Of a stretch of DNA of 64,000 nucleotides, positions 54,107 through 64,000 are shown piece by piece; position 1 is the first letter of the stretch; every line of letters starts with the position of its first letter. Made by a program: the position numbers and the translations under genes. Below the pieces are notes generated by a model. The model was not told the origin of the DNA. It worked only from the letters and a program-made list of their open reading frames with translations, and searched no databases. The DNA is from Sinorhizobium terangae (GTDB lineage: Bacteria; Pseudomonadota; Alphaproteobacteria; Rhizobiales; Rhizobiaceae), in NCBI RefSeq assembly GCF_029714365.1, contig NZ_CP121659.1, positions 3,116,001 to 3,180,000 of the forward strand, read 5' to 3'.

Positions 54107-55036
54107 ATGAGCAATCCAGTTCTTGTCAACGAAACCATTCCTGAGCTCGACGTCGTGCCGCTGACCGGCCGCGTCGGAGCCGAAATCAAGGGTGTCCGTC
54201 TTGGCGGAGATCTTACGGATGCAACGATCGGCTCCATCAACCAGCTTCTTCTGAAGCACAAGGTGATCTTTTTCCGCGACCAGGAGCACCTCGACGATGC
54301 CGCGCAGGAACTGTTCGCGCGACGCCTGGGCGACCTCGTACCGCATCCCACGCAGGGTGCCGCGGCTGGCACGGCCTCGATCCTCAATCTCGATTCCAGC
54401 CGCGGCGGCGGCCGGGCGGACCAGTGGCACACCGACGTGACCTTCGTGGATGCCTATCCGAAGTTCTCGGTTCTGCGCGGCGTCGTCATTCCGGCGGCCG
54501 GAGGCGACACGATCTGGTCCAACACGCATGCCGCATACGAAAGCCTTCCGGAGCCGCTCAAATTGTTGGCCGCCAATCTCTGGGCCATTCACAGCAATGT
54601 TTATGATTACGCCGCCGTGCGCCCGCGCGCGACCGCCGAAGAGAAGAAGCATTTCGAGGAAGTCTTCACATCGACGATCTACGAGACCGAGCATCCGGTC
54701 GTGCGGGTCCATCCGGAAACCGGGGAAAGATCCTTGCTGCTCGGCAATTTCGTCCAGCGCCTCGTCGGCCTCTCAAAGAGCGACTCGGCAAAACTTTACG
54801 AGGTGTTCCAGTCCTACGTGACTGCCCCGGAAAACACCGTGCGCTGGCGCTGGAGGGCCGGCGACGTTGCCATTTGGGACAACCGCGCCACGCAGCACTA
54901 TGCGGTCAACGACTATGGCGACCAGCACCGGGTCGTACGCCGCGCCACCGTTGATGGCGATGTGCCGCTCAGCGTCGATGGCCGGCGCAGCGTGACCCGC
55001 ATCAAGGCAGCCAAGCCGGCAGCGAAGGCCGCTTGA
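54107..55036 (+). CDS. TauD/alkylsulfatase-type Fe(II)/2-oxoglutarate dioxygenase
   Basis: The 309-residue enzyme belongs to the TauD family. Metal ligands are visible as WHTDVTF (His and Asp, near residues 104-106) and QHYAVNDYG (distal His, near 265), and the 2-oxoglutarate arginine in HRVVRRATVDGD. Such enzymes release sulphite or sulphate from taurine, alkylsulphonates or alkyl sulphates when sulphate is scarce. ATG 54107 has AGGAG six bases upstream. An earlier frame to 53978 is not needed. There is no adjacent transporter, so the substrate is open. Confidence 0.9.
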   Translation: MSNPVLVNETIPELDVVPLTGRVGAEIKGVRLGGDLTDATIGSINQLLLKHKVIFFRDQEHLDDAAQELFARRLGDLVPHPTQGAAAGTASILNLDSSRGGGRADQWHTDVTFVDAYPKFSVLRGVVIPAAGGDTIWSNTHAAYESLPEPLKLLAANLWAIHSNVYDYAAVRPRATAEEKKHFEEVFTSTIYETEHPVVRVHPETGERSLLLGNFVQRLVGLSKSDSAKLYEVFQSYVTAPENTVRWRWRAGDVAIWDNRATQHYAVNDYGDQHRVVRRATVDGDVPLSVDGRRSVTRIKAAKPAAKAA

Positions 55037-55100
55037 ACGCATCCTCCCGAAGACACTGCAGCGCCGCAGCAGACTTCCGATCGCCGCGGCGCCTGCGGCC

Positions 55101-55128
55101 TCAATTCCTCGGCCAGCCGAGGAATTGA
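55101..55128 (+). terminator. Hairpin after the TauD-type gene
   Basis: TCAATTCCTCGG (55101-55112) and its exact inverse (55117-55128) enclose a four-base loop. There is no T run after it, so it may be an mRNA-stabilising or Rho-assisted end rather than a classic terminator. Confidence 0.6.
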
Positions 55129-55219
55129 CCATACGCCCCAGCCTCCTGAGTGCTCAAAAACATGCATGGGTGCATAATCAGGCATGGCTCTCAAGCGATC
55201 GGACGGAGGAGAAGTGCAA

Positions 55220-55474
55220 ATGAAGGTCGACCCTGGACCGAGAAAAGTGAACGCTGAATATGCGATTGAGTACCTCCAGGAAAATCCGGAAGCCGGGCTT
55301 TGCTGCGAGGACAAGCGCTGCTGGATTACGCCGAATGCAAACGAAACCGATGATGAGGTCCTGCTGATTGACGTCACTGAGGCCGAGCGGCTGAAGGATA
55401 ATCCGCGCCTTCGGCTCGTGCCTGGAATCGCTCATACGGGCCGGTCGCTCTGGGTCGTCCGGCGAATGACATAA
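55220..55474 (+). CDS. Hypothetical small protein
   Basis: The 84-residue product starts MKVDPGPRKVNAEYAIEYLQENPEAGLCCEDKRCW and ends VPGIAHTGRSLWVVRRMT. A CC-x4-C cluster is present near residue 24. I do not recognise a family. ATG 55220 has GGAGGAG eight bases upstream, which favours it over the ATG at 55184. Codon use is rhizobial and the frame is well bounded, so it looks real. Confidence 0.6.
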   Translation: MKVDPGPRKVNAEYAIEYLQENPEAGLCCEDKRCWITPNANETDDEVLLIDVTEAERLKDNPRLRLVPGIAHTGRSLWVVRRMT

Positions 55475-55544
55475 CGACCGTCGGATGTTCCAGATAGTCG
55501 GAACTGGTCGGAGCTTAGCTTAGTCCGGGGGGGGCATTGTGGGG

Positions 55545-55790
55545 TCACGGATCGCCGCCTCCCCGTGAGTGGGCGCGCTCATACATCGTCAACGCCCACT
55601 CCATTGAAAAATCGTCGCGATGGAAGATGTAGATGTTGCCGTCGCTGCCCCTGACCTTGAAATATCGGTAGTCGGCACCATGCCACTGATCGATGCTTTC
55701 GGTCACTTCGATCTGCCGGCCGTTGAGCCAGAACCGTCGAAGCTTTTCGGCGCCGCCCTCCTCCATATAGGTCTGGACCTGAACTTGCAT
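55545..55790 (-). CDS. Hypothetical small protein, conserved-looking
   Basis: The 81-residue protein reads MQVQVQTYMEEGGAEKLRRFWLNGRQIEVTESIDQWHGADYRYFKVRGSDGNIYIF and continues to a C-terminal ALTMYERAHS. The G-x-D-Y-R-Y-F-K-V-R-G segment looks like a short beta-domain that I have seen in rhizobial hypothetical proteins, but no function is known to me. Codon use is normal. It converges with the gene at 55220. Confidence 0.65.
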   Translation of the reverse strand: MQVQVQTYMEEGGAEKLRRFWLNGRQIEVTESIDQWHGADYRYFKVRGSDGNIYIFHRDDFSMEWALTMYERAHSRGGGDP

Positions 55791-55907
55791 GGCACACTCA
55801 CCTTGCCACGGCGCCGGCTGTCGTCCCTCAGCACCCTTTGTTCATTTGAGAAGACGGCGCCGCTGTAGACAGCTTGCCGGTACGATATATGTTTAATCGA
55901 GCCGCGG

Positions 55908-56720
55908 GTGGATGTTGTCGTGACCGCCACAAAACTCCTGCTGATGTTATCGATGATGGCGGCTTTCGCCTATTTGTCGCTGGTCGGCCTCACATATGTG
56001 TCGCAGCGCACCATCCTCTATCCGGGCGCAAGCTGGATGCCGACTCCAGAGCAGGCGAGTTGGGGGGAAAACGTTTCCATCAGGACGCCCGACGGAGAAA
56101 CGCTTCACGCAACCTACAGCCAAGCCGAACCCGGCAAGGCGTCGGTGCTGTTCTTCCTCGGCAATGCCGACCGGATCGGGAACTACGACTTCCTCGCCCA
56201 GGCGCTGGCCTTACGAGGCATTGGCCTGCTTGCAATCTCCTATCGCGGCTATCCCGGATCAACCGGCGCCCCGAGCGAGGCCGGGCTCATGACCGATGGC
56301 CTCGCCGCCTTCGACTGGCTCGCCGGCCGCACTGAAGGCAAGATCGTTGTTCTCGGCCAGTCGCTCGGAAGCGGCGTCGCCGTCAATACCGCCTGGCAAA
56401 GACCGGCTTCCGCAGTCGTTCTGGTTTCGGCCTATCTGTCGGTCTTGTCACTCGCTGAGGCGCGTTACCCGTTTTTTCCGGTCAGTCTCCTTATCAAGGA
56501 TCCTTTCCGTTCGGATTTAAGAATAGCGCAGGTGAGGCAACCGAAGCTGTTTATCCACGGTCGGCGCGACGCTATCATCCCGCTGTCTTCCGGCAAGGCT
56601 CTATTTGACATTGCTTCCGAGCCCAAGCGGATGCTGGTCTACGACGGCTCCGGCCATAACGATCTCTGGGATACCCGGATGGTCGGCGATATCATCCGCT
56701 TCGTGGAGGCGCTGGAGTGA
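55908..56720 (+). CDS. Alpha/beta hydrolase, BEM46/ABHD13-like, membrane-anchored
   Basis: The 270-residue protein has an N-terminal transmembrane helix (about residues 8-28) and an alpha/beta-hydrolase fold. The nucleophile elbow GQSLGSG is near residue 150, the acid is probably the Asp in GRRDAIIP and the base is the His in DGSGHNDLW. The sequences YPGASWMPTP and SYRGYPGSTG near residue 125 fit the BEM46/ABHD13 group. The substrate is unknown. The start at GTG 55908 has no strong ribosome-binding site, and GTG 55920 is an alternative. Confidence 0.85.
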   Translation: MDVVVTATKLLLMLSMMAAFAYLSLVGLTYVSQRTILYPGASWMPTPEQASWGENVSIRTPDGETLHATYSQAEPGKASVLFFLGNADRIGNYDFLAQALALRGIGLLAISYRGYPGSTGAPSEAGLMTDGLAAFDWLAGRTEGKIVVLGQSLGSGVAVNTAWQRPASAVVLVSAYLSVLSLAEARYPFFPVSLLIKDPFRSDLRIAQVRQPKLFIHGRRDAIIPLSSGKALFDIASEPKRMLVYDGSGHNDLWDTRMVGDIIRFVEALE

Positions 56721-56773
56721 CGCTCTTGCGCCGCGAGCGATCCGGGAAATAGCGCATCCTTCAGCGGAAGCGA

Positions 56774-57280
56774 TCAACCCGGATGCTTGTGGATCGGATC
56801 GACCCAATAGACTTCCTCCGGCTTTTCCACCGGATCGACGTCGGTGATGTTGACAACCACGGCCTCGTTGTCGGACCGCACCAGAACACATTCCAGCGCG
56901 TTGTCGGGATCCGCATTGATTTCCTGGTGCGGTACATAAGGCGGCACGTAGATGAAGTCGCCGGGTCCGGCCTCCGCCACATATTCGAGCCTGTCGCCCC
57001 ACCGCATGCGTGCCTTGCCCCGAACAACGAAGATCACGCTTTCAAGCGGACCGTGGTGATGCACGCCGGTCTTGGCATTTGGTTCGATCGCCACGGTGCC
57101 CGCCCAGATCTTCTGAGCGCCCACACGGGCGTGATTGATGGCCGCCTGCCGGTACATGCCGGGCGTCTGGGGCGTGTTGTCATCGAGTTGGTCGCCCTTG
57201 ATGACGCGAACGCCGTCATGCTTCCACCGGCCCTCTCCATTTTCGTGGTCATGATCGCGATGATGGTGGTGATCCGACAT
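56774..57280 (-). CDS. Cupin-domain protein with His-rich N-terminus
   Basis: The 168-residue protein begins MSDHHHHRDHDHENGEG, a natural histidine-rich stretch that could bind metal. A single cupin domain follows: GVHHHGPLESVIFVVRGKARMRWGD holds the first metal motif, and DFIYVPPYVPHQEINAD the second. The ATG at 57280 has GGAGA upstream. Small cupins of this type include oxygenases, isomerases and sensors, and the function cannot be chosen here. It converges with the hydrolase gene. Confidence 0.78.
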   Translation of the reverse strand: MSDHHHHRDHDHENGEGRWKHDGVRVIKGDQLDDNTPQTPGMYRQAAINHARVGAQKIWAGTVAIEPNAKTGVHHHGPLESVIFVVRGKARMRWGDRLEYVAEAGPGDFIYVPPYVPHQEINADPDNALECVLVRSDNEAVVVNITDVDPVEKPEEVYWVDPIHKHPG

Positions 57281-57812
57281 TCTGTGTCTCCGTCTCGTGG
57301 CATGAGCCAATGCGCATAGGCCCGAGCCAGTCGATCCGACACCTTCGGCGCGATCAGCCTTTTGCGCCCTCGCAAGCTGCGCTCGGAAACCTACGGCATG
57401 CTACCCTAACCGGAATCACCTCAGGGACAAAATCGTGCAGCCATTCAAAGTTCCACAACGACAGTGCCACGCGTCCGACTGGATGCGCGGCGCTGTCATT
57501 TCGAGACTTGAATCACGCTTCTCGATAGGGGAGCCGGGCACGCGGGCGGACCGTGACCCCGCACGCCCGAAGATTTTATCCGGATTGCCCGCAGATATTT
57601 GCCATGGAACACAAACAAGATCAGCGGACATTTACGGAAATTACTAGTTCATCAGAATACATAATGTGTAAAATGATAAATCGTATTTGCCGTATAAGCT
57701 TATGATTAATTCACAACCCGCCAGAATATACGCATAGATATACGCAGCGTCGCTGACAATACACGCGACACTGGATGGCATGGCAAGCGCCGGCAAAACC
57801 GGCAGTTACAGC
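57281..57812. other. Intergenic region with degenerate palindrome and AT-rich segment
   Basis: The 532-base gap has no credible gene. It contains the repeat at 57430-57497 and a markedly AT-rich segment at 57630-57770. The latter lies beyond the 3' end of livF and before no plus-strand gene, so it may be decayed sequence. Confidence 0.5.
57430..57497. repeat. Palindromic intergenic repeat (CTACAGCG family), degenerate copy
   Basis: The segment GTGCAGCCATTCAAAGTTCC through GCGCGGCGCTGTC aligns with the repeat at 33531-33592, including the flanking ATTCAAAGT word, but the stem has several mismatches. Confidence 0.6.
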
Positions 57813-58529
57813 TTAATGCAGCCCACCGACTCCCAGCAGGGTTTCTACCGACTGCTGGTCCTGCGAAAGCTCCTGCGGCGTTCCAGACCAGGCCATCCGG
57901 CCGCGTTCGAGGATGATCACCTCATCCGCAAAGTCCAACGCGCTTTGGATTCGCTGCTCGACGAGCAAAATCGTCATCTCCCCGGAAGCAGCCAGCTTGC
58001 CGAAAGCTTCCATGAGCTCTTCGCAGATGACCGGGGCGAGCCCTTCCAACGGCTCGTCCAGCAACAACACCGAAGGCTGCCCCAGAATCGTCCGCGCCGT
58101 CGTCAGCATCTGCTGCTCGCCCCCCGAAAGCTGCGAACCCAGGTTCCGGCGTCGCTCCTTCAGTCGCGGGAACATTGCATAGGCTTCTTCGATCGCCGAT
58201 TTCGGTCGAGTCTTCAGACCAACGAACAGGTTCTCCTCCACCGTCAGCGTCGGAAAGACGTCACGCGACTGTGGCACATAGCCCAGCCCCTTGAGGGCAC
58301 GGGTGGCGCTGTCGGCCCCCTCGATATTCTCACCGTTCACTTGAATAGTGCCGCCATAACGGCGTGTCTGGCCTGCAAGGGTGGCAAACAGCGTCGATTT
58401 GCCCATGCCGTTGCGCCCGAGTATACCCAGCCTTTTCCCGGCGGATACGGAGAAGGAAATGTCCTCCAGGACGCGCGTTGGGCCATAACCGGCACAGAGG
58501 CCCGAAATCTCAAGCGATGCTGCTGTCAT
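57813..58529 (-). CDS. livF: Branched-chain amino-acid-type ABC transporter ATPase (LivF)
   Basis: The 238-residue ATPase has Walker A GRNGMGKSTL near residue 38, the signature LSGGEQQML near 135, Walker B VLLLDEPLEGLAP near 155 and a LivF-type ending. LivF couples ATP hydrolysis to uptake of branched-chain amino acids or similar compounds. I chose ATG 58529, with GGGGAG eight bases upstream. Permease and binding-protein genes are missing and the neighbouring livG is broken, so this copy is probably an orphan left after decay of a larger operon, unless it serves another transporter. Confidence 0.85.
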   Translation of the reverse strand: MTAASLEISGLCAGYGPTRVLEDISFSVSAGKRLGILGRNGMGKSTLFATLAGQTRRYGGTIQVNGENIEGADSATRALKGLGYVPQSRDVFPTLTVEENLFVGLKTRPKSAIEEAYAMFPRLKERRRNLGSQLSGGEQQMLTTARTILGQPSVLLLDEPLEGLAPVICEELMEAFGKLAASGEMTILLVEQRIQSALDFADEVIILERGRMAWSGTPQELSQDQQSVETLLGVGGLH

Positions 58530-58970
58530 TGGCATAGCTCCCCAAATAGGCATGGCGGACACGGTGGTCCTTGGTAACATCTCCAGGCAGGCCATCGAAG
58601 ATGATCTCACCCGCGGCCAGATCCGAAGGCAGATCGGCGATCGCCCGTTCGATCCGCGCGGTATCGCTTTGCGGCACCCCGGCAGCCGGCTCGTCCAGCA
58701 AGAGCACTTTCGGCTTCAGCGCAAGGGCCAGAGCCAATTCCAGCAGCCGTTGCTGGCCGTAGGCGATCTCGCTGACACGACGCCGCGCAAGCTGCGCGAT
58801 CCCGAGGCGCGTCAGGAGTGCATACACCTCCTCCATCACCTCGCGCATGGCGCGGTGGCTGGAAAAACATGCGTCCAGAACGCGATTCCCTTTGCAGAAT
58901 CGCCAGAGCCACATGTTCCTCGGCGTCCTTTCGGAAAACAGCCGGGTCACCGGGAACGACCGTAGCCTGC
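58510..58970 (-). pseudogene. livG: livG remnant (ABC ATPase), frameshifted and truncated
   Basis: Pieces of LivG are recognisable in two frames. RLFSERT, then MEEVYALLTRLGI, YGQQRLLELALALALKPKVLLLDEPAAG, and finally GEIIFDGLPGDV and VRHAYLG lie in one frame; EEHVALAILQRESRSGRM lies in another. The Walker A half of the protein is absent, and the segment that normally carries the switch histidine (LLIEHDM) is deleted between ADLPSDL and AAGEIIF. The remnant overlaps livF at its end, as functional livG-livF pairs do. It cannot make a working ATPase. Confidence 0.85.
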
Positions 58971-59063
58971 GGGAAAATGAGGCTGTTACCGCACCGTGCG
59001 TCTGAACTGCTGCATGATTTCGCCCTTAGTTTGACTTTGCCCTTAAGGACCCATGCACTAAAA

Positions 59064-60176
59064 TCAGCGCAGTGCGTGGAGCGCCATGTCGCGGACATGG
59101 TGGGCGAGCGCCAGTGACGATGTAAGCCCCGGCGATTCGATACCGAAGAGGTTGATCAGCCCCGGCACACCGTGTCTGTCCGGCCCCTGGATACAGAAAT
59201 CCTGGTTGGCAATCTCCGGCGGCACGATCTTCGGCCGGATGCCGGAATAGGCCGGCGCGAGCGTCCCGTCCTTGAGGTCCGGATAATATCGGCGAACGCC
59301 TTGGTAAAAGAGCGCCGCCCTTTCCGGATCCACGTGGTAATCGATCTGGTCGATCCACTCGACGTCAGGCCCGAATCGGGCGCGCCCGGCCATATCGAGC
59401 GTCAGGTGAATGCCGAGGCCGCCCTTGACAGGCACCGGATAGATGAGGCGCGAGAACGGCGTTCTTCCGGTCAGAGAGAAATAGGTGCCCTTGGCATAAT
59501 ACGAGGACGGCACCAATTGCCGAGGCAGGCCGTCGATCGCATTGGCAAGTGCCGGAGCATGCAGGCCTGCCGCATTGACGAAGAGCCTGCAGCGAAACGT
59601 AAGCGGGTCATCGCCGCCGGTGTCGACCTCAATGCGGCCGTCGCCAGCCCTGGCGCGGACGACAGGGCTTTTCAGCGCAAGAAGCGCGCCGGCATTCTGG
59701 GCATCGCCGAGCAGCGAGAGCATGTAGGCATGGCAGTCGATGATCCCCGTGGACGGGGACAACAAGGCGCCGATGGTGGAAAGTGAGGGCTCCAGTTCCC
59801 TTGCCTCGGCCGCGGATATCTGGCGGATGTCGGCAACGCCATTTGCCGCAGCCTTGGCCGCAATCTCCGGCAGGCGCTGCAGTTCCTCCGCCGACGTGGC
59901 GACGATCAGCTTTCCGCAGTTCCAGTGCGGCAGGCCGCGTTCCCGGCAATAGGCGTAGAGAGCTTTGCGGCCGGCGACGCAGAAACGGGCCATGAGGCTG
60001 TCGGCTGGATAGTAGATGCCAGCATGAATGACCTCACTGTTGCGAGACGAGGTCTCCGTGCCGATCGCATCGGCCGCCTCGAGGATCAAGACCTCGCGGC
60101 CGGCGAGCGCCAGGGCCCGCGCCACCGCAAGACCCATCACACCCGCACCGGCGACCACACAATCGAGTTCGTCCAA
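59064..60176 (-). CDS. lhgO: L-2-hydroxyglutarate oxidase family FAD protein (LhgO)
   Basis: The 370-residue flavoprotein begins near [28 protein letters not shown], the FAD loop, followed by [27 protein letters not shown], a hallmark of L-2-hydroxyglutarate dehydrogenases. Later segments [16 protein letters not shown] and [14 protein letters not shown] support this. It oxidises L-2-hydroxyglutarate to 2-oxoglutarate and passes electrons to the membrane. TTG 60176 has GGAGA five bases upstream and gives the family length; the open frame continues to 60863 but runs into tRNA and 5S genes. The same-strand rRNA operon is upstream. Confidence 0.86.
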   Translation of the reverse strand: MDELDCVVAGAGVMGLAVARALALAGREVLILEAADAIGTETSSRNSEVIHAGIYYPADSLMARFCVAGRKALYAYCRERGLPHWNCGKLIVATSAEELQRLPEIAAKAAANGVADIRQISAAEARELEPSLSTIGALLSPSTGIIDCHAYMLSLLGDAQNAGALLALKSPVVRARAGDGRIEVDTGGDDPLTFRCRLFVNAAGLHAPALANAIDGLPRQLVPSSYYAKGTYFSLTGRTPFSRLIYPVPVKGGLGIHLTLDMAGRARFGPDVEWIDQIDYHVDPERAALFYQGVRRYYPDLKDGTLAPAYSGIRPKIVPPEIANQDFCIQGPDRHGVPGLINLFGIESPGLTSSLALAHHVRDMALHALR

Positions 60177-60260
60177 GATCTTCTCCGCATCCAAGGCTGC
60201 TGGTTTGTAGAGGAACACAGACCAGCGCCTTGTCGCAAGACGCGCTATCGCCCGATCCGA

Positions 60261-60302
60261 TACAGCGCTACGCATCCAATCGGACGCGCAATGGTCGCTG
60301 TA
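60261..60302. repeat. Palindromic intergenic repeat (TACAGCG type), degenerate
   Basis: TACAGCG (60261-60267) and CGCTGTA (60296-60302) bound a stretch with GCATCCAATCGGACGCGC inside. It is related to the repeats at 33549 and 57430 and lies between lhgO and the rRNA operon terminator. Confidence 0.55.
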
Positions 60303-60351
60303 GCCCTCCGAAGAATCGTACAAGTGGGTCCGAACTGCGCGGGGGAACGAC

Positions 60352-60386
60352 AAAACCCCCGGGGCGTTTGGGCACCGGGGGTTTTT
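60352..60386 (-). terminator. Terminator of the rRNA/tRNA-fMet operon
   Basis: AAAACCCCCGG (60352-60362) and its inverse (60375-60385) enclose a 12-base loop. On the minus strand the stem is followed by T residues. It lies just after the 3' end of tRNA-fMet, so it should end the ribosomal operon. Confidence 0.85.
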
Positions 60387-60388
60387 GT

Positions 60389-60465
<77 letters not shown>

Positions 60466-60545
60466 TCAACTTTCGTTTTTGTTTTGTGTTGTTTTCGCCG
60501 TTTGCCGGCGTTTGTGAGAGAAGATGTTTTATCTTGCGATTTGCA

Positions 60546-60663
60546 GACCTGGCAGCGACCTACTCTCCCGCGTCTTAAGACGAAGTACCATCGGCGCTGG
60601 GGCGTTTCACGGCCGTGTTCGGAATGGGAACGGGTGCAGCCACCCCGCCAGAACCACCAGGTC
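60546..60663 (-). rRNA. rrf: 5S ribosomal RNA
   Basis: The minus strand reads GACCTGGTGGTTCTGGCGGG at the 5' end and closes with GGTCGCTGCCAGGTC, which pair as helix I. The segment CCCATTCCGAACACGGCCG is the conserved loop of 5S rRNA. Ends are judged from the terminal helix and may differ by a few bases. Confidence 0.95.
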
Positions 60664-60892
60664 GGCAAAGCGCAAGCGTTGCTCCCCGGAGGGGAGCAAA
60701 TTGTCGAGAAGCTGGTGAAGCGATTGCTTCGTTTTGAACACGTCATGCGTCTTATCCGAACAACTCCAGCAGCCGGCAGAGCCGAGCCGCCAGTCGTCTG
60801 GCGCGCCGTCCGCAGCGTCGGCCGAAGGCCGACAGCGTGAGGACAAAGAATTGCGATGCGCATCCATGATGAGCATAAGCAATGGGAACGAT

Positions 60893-63788
<2,896 letters not shown>

Positions 63789-64000
63789 TCTCATTGCCAA
63801 TGCTCATCCTTATTGGGTTTGGCTAAGCTTACCCACTCGGCTTGTCGCCTCGTAGGGCAGCCAAACCTGACTATCCGGACACCTTGCAGTGCGCCGAACC
63901 AGTCAGTCCCAAGCACTCGTTAAGAATGCCCGGCCCAAAAGCCCGGTTACCTTTTACAACCGGGCCGATCAGATGCCATCGACGTGTTCGACACGGTCCT
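63789..64000 (-). other. Part of the 16S-23S spacer
   Basis: This 212-base stretch is the 3' part of the internal spacer before 23S. It holds a hairpin, GCCCGGTT (63938-63945) with AACCGGGC (63955-63962), and bases near 63785-63812 that can pair with the sequence after the 23S 3' end near 60870-60897 as a processing stem. No tRNA gene is complete in the window. Confidence 0.75.

Overview
This window comes from the chromosome of an alphaproteobacterium of the Rhizobiales, most probably a Sinorhizobium/Ensifer species. The evidence is the high GC content, the aerobic cobFGHIJ cobalamin genes, a Flp/Tad pilus locus of rhizobial type, RIME-like palindromic repeats that recur between genes, and an rRNA operon that ends 23S-5S-tRNA-fMet and carries a helix-9 intervening sequence in 23S rRNA. 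The genus is inferred from gene content and remembered family sequences, not from a database search.

Layout. 1-3.7 kb (minus): aerobic cobalamin operon cobF-G-H-I-J, with cobJ cut by the window edge. 3.8-4.6 kb: ung. 4.7-7.9 kb: modABC molybdate importer with a convergent ModE-type regulator. 8-10.4 kb: an SDR dehydrogenase very like animal DHRS6, and a divergent FAD amine oxidoreductase. 10.7-17.1 kb: branched-chain 2-oxoacid dehydrogenase (E1a, E1b, E2, E3) facing an acetyl-CoA acetyltransferase. 17.3 kb: purU. 18.4-23.8 kb: tyrosine/homogentisate catabolism (maiA, fahA, hmgA, hppD) with a MarR and an Lrp regulator.

23.9-32.6 kb is the most unusual part. A LuxR-type regulator faces a roughly 1 kb AT-rich gap. 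Beyond it lies a five-gene type I secretion locus: a 236-residue acidic protein, a 712-residue protein with five copies of a beta-type repeat, an ABC exporter with a long disordered N-terminus and a glutamine in place of its H-loop histidine, an HlyD-type adaptor, and a small helical protein with a HEPN-like R-N-x3-H motif. A possible RNA switch overlaps the ribosome-binding site of the first gene.

32.6-34.4 kb holds a ureidoglycine aminohydrolase and a small membrane protein. 34.7-49.5 kb is a complete Tad/Flp pilus locus (pilin, cpaA, B, C, E, F, tadB, C, E, F, G and lipoproteins). It includes three unexpected members: a YkuD L,D-transpeptidase, a winged-helix/AAA+ ATPase and a coiled-coil membrane protein. 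49.8-57.3 kb contains a dimethylglycine/sarcosine dehydrogenase-like flavoprotein, a cysteine-rich small protein, a GlxA-type AraC regulator with clustered cysteines, a DUF1127 protein, a TauD-type dioxygenase, two small hypothetical proteins, a hydrolase and a cupin. 57.8-60.2 kb has an orphan livF, a decayed livG remnant and an L-2-hydroxyglutarate oxidase. 60.35-64 kb is the 3' part of an rRNA operon on the minus strand (23S, 5S, tRNA-fMet, terminator).
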